10,386 bases of DNA from Nitrososphaerota archaeon (GTDB taxonomy: Archaea; Thermoproteota; Nitrososphaeria; Nitrososphaerales; Nitrosopumilaceae). Below the pieces are notes generated by a model that saw only the letters and a list, made by a program, of their open reading frames with translations, was not told the origin of the DNA and made no database searches. The position numbers and the translations under genes were made by a program. The first letter of the stretch is position 1; every line of letters starts with the position of its first letter. The stretch is from assembly GCA_016126025.1 (NCBI GenBank), contig JAEFDA010000062.1, forward strand, positions 1 to 10,386. The letters run 5' to 3'. Shown in pieces: positions 6,825-10,386 of this stretch.

Positions 6825-7034
6825 TCAAAATTCCCGCTCTAGGCCTTTATGCAGGTCTCTTCGACGTTGCGCATAGAAAAACCAGCCTGCCGGAGCGGCA
6901 TGCCAGCAGCCGCTCTGAACGCGCGGGCATTCCTTGGCACGATCTTGAATGCCGCATAGCTCATCTGATGGTTCTCTGATCGCGATGCCGTCTTGAAGCC
7001 CCGGGTCAGGTCGCACGGCTAATACTGATCGCAT
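6825..7034 (-). CDS. Weak candidate small gene (69 aa)
   Basis: From ATG 7034 to the TGA at 6825-6827 there are 69 codons. The product begins MRSVLAVRPDPGLQDGI and ends in a charged tail (RRRDLHKGLEREF). No domain is recognised. Support comes only from an A/T-rich box (AATAATA on the minus strand, 7058-7064) centred about 27 bases before the ATG, the spacing seen for firm genes here. Against it, the codon choice is less like the firm genes, with many CGA, CGT and CAA codons, and the surroundings contain many chance frames. It would be transcribed away from EF-1A. I consider it more likely spurious than real. Confidence 0.22.
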   Translation of the reverse strand: MRSVLAVRPDPGLQDGIAIREPSDELCGIQDRAKECPRVQSGCWHAAPAGWFFYAQRRRDLHKGLEREF

Positions 7035-7242
7035 CTCAAGACACAGCGGGCGTGTCGTATTATTCACGGTGCGGATCCGGCGGCGAGACCGGCGGCGCTG
7101 TCCGGTGGGATCCGGGACGGAGCTGGCAATTGTATCTTCGTGACGCCCCAAACCCATGGCGGCAGCCGCATCCCCCCGCGCTACCCTTCGGTGCGGCATC
7201 AATAGGCGGACTGGAGCTCCGGCAACTAGCGTATTCGCATGG

Positions 7243-7250
7243 TATATATT
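7243..7250 (+). promoter_or_regulatory. TATA box of the EF-1A / S10 / RpoP unit
   Basis: TATATATT is the best TATA match in the window, as expected for a highly expressed gene. It is centred 26-27 bases before ATG 7273, giving a leaderless mRNA. A GGGGTGA at 7265-7271 resembles a ribosome-binding site but is only one base from the ATG, too close to work in the usual way. Confidence 0.75.
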
Positions 7251-7272
7251 CTGGCAGTAGAGCCGGGGTGAC

Positions 7273-8571
7273 ATGGCGGAAAAAGACCATCTCAACCTGA
7301 TAATCACAGGTCACATCGACAACGGGAAGTCCACCACCATGGGCCACTTCTTGATGGATCTGGGCGTGGTGGACGAGAGGACCATTGCCTCCCATGCCGC
7401 CGAGTCTGAAAAGACCGGCAAGGGTGACACCTTCAAGTATGCTTGGGTAATGGACAACATAAAAGACGAACGTGAAAGAGGCATTACGATAGATCTGGCT
7501 TTTCAGAAATTTGAGACGAAAAAGTTCTTTTTCACGCTAATAGATGCGCCCGGACACCGCGATTTCGTTAAAAATATGATTACCGGAGCCTCGGAGGCAG
7601 ATTGCGCCGTACTGGTGCTCTCCGCCAAGGAAGGCGAGACGGATACCGCTGTAGCTCCCGGCGGCCAAGCCCGCGAGCACGCGTTCCTACTGAAGACGTT
7701 GGGCGTAGGCCAGATCATCGTGGCAGTCAACAAGATGGACGCGGTTGATTACAAGGAAGACGGCTTCAATGCGGCCGTAGAGAAGGGTAAGAAACTGGTC
7801 CGGTCAGTTGGTTACAAGGTCGACTCAGTTCCGTTTATCCCTGTATCCGGCTGGAAGGGAGACAATCTAGTGAAGAAGTCCGAGAACATGGCTTGGTACA
7901 AGGGCAAGACATTGCTAGAGGCGTTCGACGACTTCAAGATGGCCGATAAGCCGGTGGGCAAGCCTCTCAGGGTGCCCATTCAGGACGTGTACACAATCAC
8001 CGGCGTGGGGACCGTTCCGGTGGGCCGGGTCGAGACTGGAACCATGAGGCCTGGCGACAAGATAGTCGTAATGCCCTCAGGCTCCCCCGGAGAGATAAAA
8101 TCCATCGAAACACACCACACTGCGATGCCATCCGCTCAGGCTGGTGACAACATAGGCTTCAACCTCCGCGGCGTAGATAAAAAGGACATAAAGAGGGGCG
8201 ATGTCATGGGAACGCCCGACAGTCCCCCCAAAGTGGCCAAGGAGTTCAAGGCCCAGATCATTGTGATTCACCACCCCACGGCCCTAGCCCCCGGATACAC
8301 CCCTGTTATGCACTGCCACACAGCCCAAGTTGCCGCCACAATGACCGAGTTCCTCGAAAAGATAAACCCGGCCACCGGCGCCGCTGAGGAGACAAACCCC
8401 AAGTTCCTCAAGGTGGGTGATTCGGCCATTGTGAAGATACGGCCCGTCCGGCCCACACCCATAGAGACATTCAAGGAGTTTCCGGAGATGGGCCGGTTTG
8501 CACTCCGGGATATGGGGGCAACGATAGCCGCCGGCGTAGTCAGAGAAATTACCGAAGAATACAATCCCTAG
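7273..8571 (+). CDS. tuf: Translation elongation factor EF-1A (aEF-1 alpha, EF-Tu homologue)
   Basis: This GTPase brings aminoacyl-tRNA to the ribosomal A site. The 432-residue length is normal. The G domain has G1 GHIDNGKST (13-21), a switch I region ending in DERERGITID (65-74), G3 DAPGH (91-95), G4 NKMD (153-156) and a G5-region SGW (192-194). Domains 2 and 3 follow (about 230-432), with VPIQDVYTITGVGTVPVGRV and a typical C-terminal end near GRFALRDMGATIAAGVV. In G1 the usual second His of GHVDHGKST is Asn, which I recall as normal for thaumarchaea. Residues 121-131 (GETDTAVAPGG) fill the 11-residue insert known from eocyte and eukaryotic EF-1A. It leads a unit with S10 (14-base gap) and RpoP, a common archaeal order. 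Confidence 0.98.
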   Translation: MAEKDHLNLIITGHIDNGKSTTMGHFLMDLGVVDERTIASHAAESEKTGKGDTFKYAWVMDNIKDERERGITIDLAFQKFETKKFFFTLIDAPGHRDFVKNMITGASEADCAVLVLSAKEGETDTAVAPGGQAREHAFLLKTLGVGQIIVAVNKMDAVDYKEDGFNAAVEKGKKLVRSVGYKVDSVPFIPVSGWKGDNLVKKSENMAWYKGKTLLEAFDDFKMADKPVGKPLRVPIQDVYTITGVGTVPVGRVETGTMRPGDKIVVMPSGSPGEIKSIETHHTAMPSAQAGDNIGFNLRGVDKKDIKRGDVMGTPDSPPKVAKEFKAQIIVIHHPTALAPGYTPVMHCHTAQVAATMTEFLEKINPATGAAEETNPKFLKVGDSAIVKIRPVRPTPIETFKEFPEMGRFALRDMGATIAAGVVREITEEYNP

Positions 8572-8585
8572 ATAGAGAGACCCGG

Positions 8586-8894
8586 ATGGCCCAGACTGCC
8601 CGCGTCAAACTGACAAGTGTCAGCCTTCCGAAGCTGGACAGCGTCTGCGGTGAGATAATGGGTATAGGCAGAAAGACCGGTGTACGCATAAAGGGCCCCA
8701 CACCGCTTCCGGTCAAGCGACTGCACGTGGCCACTCGCAAGTCTCCCTGCGGCAACGGTACAGAGACGTACGAAAAATGGGAGATGCGGATGCACCGGAG
8801 GGTCATAGACATCAACGCCGATGACAAGGTGATACGCCAGCTAATGCGGTTGCGCATCCCCGACGACGTCTACATTGAGCTGCTGCTCACATAG
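8586..8894 (+). CDS. rps10: Small ribosomal subunit protein uS10
   Basis: A 30S subunit component in the head of the small subunit. The 102-residue length is standard for archaeal S10. Characteristic stretches are the N-terminal strand ARVKLTSVSLPKLDSVC, the central loop region IKGPTPLPVKRLHVATRKSPCG (about 35-56) and the C-terminal strand RRVIDINADDKVIRQLMRL followed by IPDDVYIEL. ATG 8586 is 14 bases after the EF-1A stop, too close for a promoter of its own, so it is read from the EF-1A promoter. Only a weak purine-rich GAGAG precedes the ATG. EF-1A followed by S10 is a conserved archaeal arrangement, which supports the call. Confidence 0.97.
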   Translation: MAQTARVKLTSVSLPKLDSVCGEIMGIGRKTGVRIKGPTPLPVKRLHVATRKSPCGNGTETYEKWEMRMHRRVIDINADDKVIRQLMRLRIPDDVYIELLLT

Positions 8895-8897
8895 GTG
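8893..8897 (+). promoter_or_regulatory. Shine-Dalgarno sequence for rpoP
   Basis: AGGTG overlaps the S10 stop and ends 8 bases before ATG 8906, within the normal range. It lies too close to the alternative GTG at 8900, so it favours the ATG. Confidence 0.45.
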
Positions 8898-8905
8898 TTG
8901 TGGCA

Positions 8906-9082
8906 ATGTCGGAGACTGATACTGGTGAGACCAAATTCGAAGTACGGTACTCGTGTCTGAGGTGCGGCACCGAAACCACCAATGAGGAACTCAGTAGGCT
9001 GCCCGAGATAAAGTGCATCTGCGGATATCGTGTTTTCGTAAAAATGCGGCCTCTTATAGTCAAAAGAATAAAGGCGGTCTGA
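8906..9082 (+). CDS. rpoP: DNA-directed RNA polymerase subunit P (Rpb12 homologue)
   Basis: A small zinc-binding subunit of archaeal RNA polymerase, needed for stable assembly and open-complex formation. From ATG 8906 it has 58 residues. The zinc site is formed by Cys17 and Cys20 (CLRC) and Cys37 and Cys39 (KCICGYRVFVK), followed by the basic tail RPLIVKRIKAV that is typical of the family. The second pair is spaced C-x-C; in the family members I know (for example Sulfolobus, CPYCGY) it is C-x2-C. The start could also be GTG 8900 (two more residues), but the SD-like AGGTG at 8893-8897 fits the ATG better. The gene is 11 bases after S10 and ends the EF-1A unit. Confidence 0.92.
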   Translation: MSETDTGETKFEVRYSCLRCGTETTNEELSRLPEIKCICGYRVFVKMRPLIVKRIKAV

Positions 9083-9089
9083 CAGCACA

Positions 9090-9107
9090 TCTGCCCCGCT
9101 GGGCAGA
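9090..9107. terminator. Hairpin between convergent genes
   Basis: TCTGCCC and GGGCAGA form a perfect 7-base stem around a 4-base loop (CGCT). It occupies most of the 30-base gap between the ends of rpoP (9082) and the zinc-repeat gene (9113), so it would sit at the 3' end of both mRNAs. There is no T-run after it on either strand, so it is not a classic intrinsic terminator; it may protect mRNA ends or mark a joint stop. Confidence 0.4.
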
Positions 9108-9112
9108 CAAAG

Positions 9113-9523
9113 TCATCCCCGCTCGGCCTTTGTGTCGTCCCAGCACTTTCTGCAGAGCTGACCCTCCATTCTCCACTTGGGTTTGGGGTTATACCGTATA
9201 AAGCCAAGCTGAGTTCCACAGTGGGCGCATGTACTCTTTTTGGATTTGTGGTCTTCCTCCTTCTTGTCAAAGCACCCCTTGCAGAGCAGCCCGTCCATGT
9301 CCCACTGCCACCGTGGCTCCCACATGTCTGCTATACGGTACCGCGTACCGCACACCACACAGGGCTGTACGATCTTGGCCTCGTAAAACTCCGTCGATTT
9401 GGTTACGTGACAATCACCGCACAAGTACCCCTTGACATTCCACTCTCGTTTGGGCTTATGTCGATGCTTGAGAAGCGCGCCGCACACGGCGCAATGCGCC
9501 GGCTTTCTGTTGAAGAGTCCCAC
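9113..9523 (-). CDS. Triple zinc-finger-repeat protein, unknown function
   Basis: I do not recognise a named family. The 136 residues consist of three repeats of about 44. Each has CxxCG, a basic or aromatic middle, then W-x-(V/M)-(K/D/E)-G-x-LCxxC. The Cys pairs are C11/C14 with C35/C38, C55/C58 with C81/C84, and C99/C102 with C124/C127; the matching Trp residues are at 28, 74 and 117. Each repeat should bind one zinc ion as a four-Cys treble-clef or ribbon unit. The protein is basic and soluble, so nucleic-acid or ribosome binding is a fair guess, encouraged by the neighbouring translation and RNA polymerase genes, but it is on the opposite strand and not in their operon. The start is GTG 9523; no nearer upstream start exists in frame, and a TATA-like box sits 26-27 bases before it. 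Confidence 0.8.
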   Translation of the reverse strand: MGLFNRKPAHCAVCGALLKHRHKPKREWNVKGYLCGDCHVTKSTEFYEAKIVQPCVVCGTRYRIADMWEPRWQWDMDGLLCKGCFDKKEEDHKSKKSTCAHCGTQLGFIRYNPKPKWRMEGQLCRKCWDDTKAERG

Positions 9524-9546
9524 ACAATCTCGGAGGCATAGGACGG

Positions 9547-9552
9547 ATTTAA
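9547..9552 (-). promoter_or_regulatory. TATA-like box of the zinc-repeat gene (proximal)
   Basis: The minus-strand core is TTAAAT, centred 26-27 bases before GTG 9523. It is weaker in sequence than the distal box at 9595-9604 but has the spacing used by other genes here. Confidence 0.45.
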
Positions 9553-9594
9553 CTGTGCAGGTGAGGATGCGGCATGAACAGGCGCCGATATCCG

Positions 9595-9604
9595 CTTATA
9601 AAAG
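9595..9604. promoter_or_regulatory. Strong, near-symmetrical TATA element between two minus-strand genes
   Basis: CTTATAAAAG on the plus strand reads CTTTTATAAG on the minus strand. For minus transcription the start would be near 9574, giving the zinc-repeat mRNA a leader of about 50 bases that includes an 8-codon frame starting at ATG 9575. For plus transcription it would produce RNA antisense to the end of the 41-residue gene. The T-run on the minus strand is also 16-19 bases after that gene's stop and could act as its terminator. Confidence 0.35.
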
Positions 9605-9619
9605 AGACGCGGGGATTCT

Positions 9620-9745
9620 CTAGCGGTCTTGCAGCAGGCTCTCCAGAGCCTGTCCAGCGTTGAGCATACCTCTGCTTCTGGCGTATTCTTCTATAATCCT
9701 GTACTGCTTGTCTGTAAAGCAAACAGGCATAGTTCGTTCTGGCAT
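9620..9745 (-). CDS. Ribbon-helix-helix-like small protein (41 aa)
   Basis: ATG 9745 gives 41 residues. A short strand-like start (RTMPVCFTDKQY) is followed by helix 1 (QYRIIEEYARSRG), a turn (MLNAG) and helix 2 (QALESLLQDR). This order and length match the CopG/Arc-type ribbon-helix-helix fold, which binds DNA as a dimer through the strand; the match is by pattern only and could be another small helical protein. The frame stays open upstream to 10018, but the stretch before ATG 9745 is Arg/Cys-rich and unlike a protein. A TATA box centred 26-27 bases before ATG 9745 settles the short form. It could be a local regulator of the zinc-repeat gene downstream; that is inference. Confidence 0.6.
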   Translation of the reverse strand: MPERTMPVCFTDKQYRIIEEYARSRGMLNAGQALESLLQDR

Positions 9746-9767
9746 GGGTGTAAGAGGGACTGACGTG

Positions 9768-9775
9768 TTAATATT
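9768..9775 (-). promoter_or_regulatory. TATA box of the 41-residue protein gene
   Basis: The minus-strand sequence is AATATTAA, centred 26-27 bases before ATG 9745. This exact spacing is the main support for the short reading of this gene. Confidence 0.6.
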
Positions 9776-10386
9776 CTTTGTGCATGATATAGGGAGCCTC
9801 CAGCGACACCCCAGTCTGCACACCATACTCATGCCTGATCGACGGCGGTGGATACCCGAATCACGTAACCGACGCCGCATGTGCAGGGCATTCATACGGA
9901 ACACTACCACCGTGGACAGGGCACCCCCCTGCACGCCCTGGGGGTAGTCGGCGCAGATGTCAGCTGGCCACGTACGACACCGGCACCACGTGCTTAGTTC
10001 CTGCCCGTCCCGATGCAATGGCGCACAGCAACCGTACTGACAGATTCACAGCCAAGTCCCGTTCCACCATGGATGCGCACAGACGTGTGTTTGTGGCCAA
10101 TGCAGATTGCAACAGTCTCGTCAACCTGAACGAGATCAATCCTGGGTGCTGTTGTATGTTCCCGACACCATATGGGCGCAAACAGTACCCGGAGAGACCA
10201 TTTGGATCAGAGTTCGGAGACACGCGGAACGTGCTGTATTCGGTAAATACCATCTCCGATTCGGGTCTGCCAACGATTACGGCACCAAGAACCGCACCAG
10301 TACCCTGCCAAACTGAAATGCATTACAAACTACGTGGCAGATAGATATTCAGAAAGATTGGCGGACTTTGTCTACATGTTCGTGCA
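9776..10386. other. Terminal stretch without a firm gene
   Basis: About 610 bases. Apart from the hairpin at 9903-9948 I see only ambiguous open frames. From about 10018 three plus-strand frames are open over long overlapping parts. One runs from ATG 10018 to 10344 (108 codons). A second ends at 10318 and includes VPGETIWIRVRRHAERAVFG. A third is open from 10247 through the edge and ends with CITNYVADRYSERLADFVY. The protein-like quality seems to move between frames, as in a gene broken by frameshifts, or a true gene may begin near the edge. No TATA box fits ATG 10018. I do not call a gene. Confidence 0.35.
9903..9948. repeat. Two-part GC-rich hairpin
   Basis: The outer stem is ACTACC (9903-9908) with GGTAGT (9943-9948). 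The inner stem is CAGGGC (9917-9922) with GCCCTG (9935-9940), around a 12-base loop. All 12 pairs are exact, with 8 and 2 unpaired bases between the two stems. An alternative pairing, ACCCCC with GGGGGT, competes with it. It lies about 130 bases upstream of the promoter for the 41-residue gene and could be the end of a transcript or a small RNA. Confidence 0.35.

Larger units (their letters stand above)
6069..7272. other. 1.2-kb divergent intergenic region with no firm gene
   Basis: It lies between the FBPase start (minus) and the EF-1A start (plus). Several 60-120 codon frames are open on both strands, as expected at this GC content, but they overlap one another, are rich in Arg, Pro, Trp, Cys and Ser, and show no recognisable domain. 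The plus frame at 6245-6595 and the minus frame at 6468-6659 are examples. Things that stand out are the promoters at each end, a small inverted repeat at 6152-6166, an imperfect hairpin at 6549-6597, and one weak minus-strand candidate gene at 6825-7034. I saw no tRNA, SRP RNA or RNase P RNA signature. It may hold a decayed gene or an unrecognised RNA. Confidence 0.5.

Noticed and set aside
7265..7271. GGGGTGA as the ribosome-binding site of EF-1A
   Set aside because: It is one base from the ATG, too close to pair with 16S rRNA during start selection, and the TATA spacing indicates the mRNA begins at about the ATG.
6825..7307. 160-codon minus-strand frame reaching into EF-1A
   Set aside because: The long form would cover the EF-1A promoter and first codons. 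Only its last 69 codons have a possible start with a TATA box, kept as a weak candidate.
8887..9270. 127-codon minus-strand frame opposite rpoP
   Set aside because: It overlaps rpoP and the zinc-repeat gene, both of which have clear Cys motifs; it has none of its own.
9960..10253. 97-codon minus-strand frame near the right edge
   Set aside because: There is no TATA box at a suitable distance, no domain, and it competes with plus-strand frames of equal quality.
1..10386. tRNA, rRNA, CRISPR array, insertion sequence
   Set aside because: I found no T-loop motif with matching stems, no rRNA signature, no regularly spaced repeats beyond the single 36-base tandem pair, and no transposase motif or flanking inverted repeats.

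Overview
The window looks like chromosomal DNA from a GC-rich, marine-type thaumarchaeon (Nitrososphaerota), most like the Cenarchaeum symbiosum group. This rests on four things: an archaeal EF-1A of eocyte type with the 11-residue insert and the P-loop GHIDNGKST; an EF-1A / ribosomal protein S10 / RNA polymerase subunit P cluster; archaeal-only genes (tRNA-splicing endonuclease EndA, ATP-dependent DNA ligase, class V FBP aldolase/phosphatase); and TATA boxes about 25-27 bases from start codons. The species call is an inference from family resemblance and GC content; no search was run.

Layout. Bases 1-84 hold the 3' end of an unidentified gene, followed by about 420 bases without a convincing gene. 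A two-gene unit of unknown proteins (506-1125, +) follows. Its end meets, two bases away, a long run of minus-strand genes read from right to left: FBP aldolase/phosphatase (6068-4935), a small membrane protein with an internal tandem repeat (4933-4421), DNA ligase (4244-2499), a DUF47/PhoU-like protein (2390-1737) and EndA (1661-1128). A 1.2-kb stretch (6069-7272) with no firm gene separates this run from the plus-strand translation/transcription cluster: EF-1A (7273-8571), S10 (8586-8894) and RpoP (8906-9082). That cluster converges on a minus-strand protein built of three zinc-finger-like repeats (9523-9113) across a small hairpin. Upstream of it, on the same strand, is a 41-residue ribbon-helix-helix-like protein (9745-9620). 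The last 640 bases hold a hairpin and ambiguous reading frames but no firm gene.

How the genes work together. The EF-1A cluster serves translation and transcription. EndA removes tRNA introns and the ligase seals DNA. The FBP aldolase/phosphatase carries carbon from triose phosphates to fructose 6-phosphate, as expected in an autotroph that makes sugars by gluconeogenesis. The minus-strand run is not one operon: EndA, DUF47, ligase and FBPase each have their own TATA box.

A useful regularity is that seven of the eight first-in-unit genes have an A/T-rich box centred 24-28 bases before the start codon, so transcripts should begin at or next to the start codon. I used this to choose starts for EndA, the ligase and the 41-residue protein; for DUF47 the box is about 31 bases away. 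I found no tRNA, rRNA, CRISPR array or transposase.
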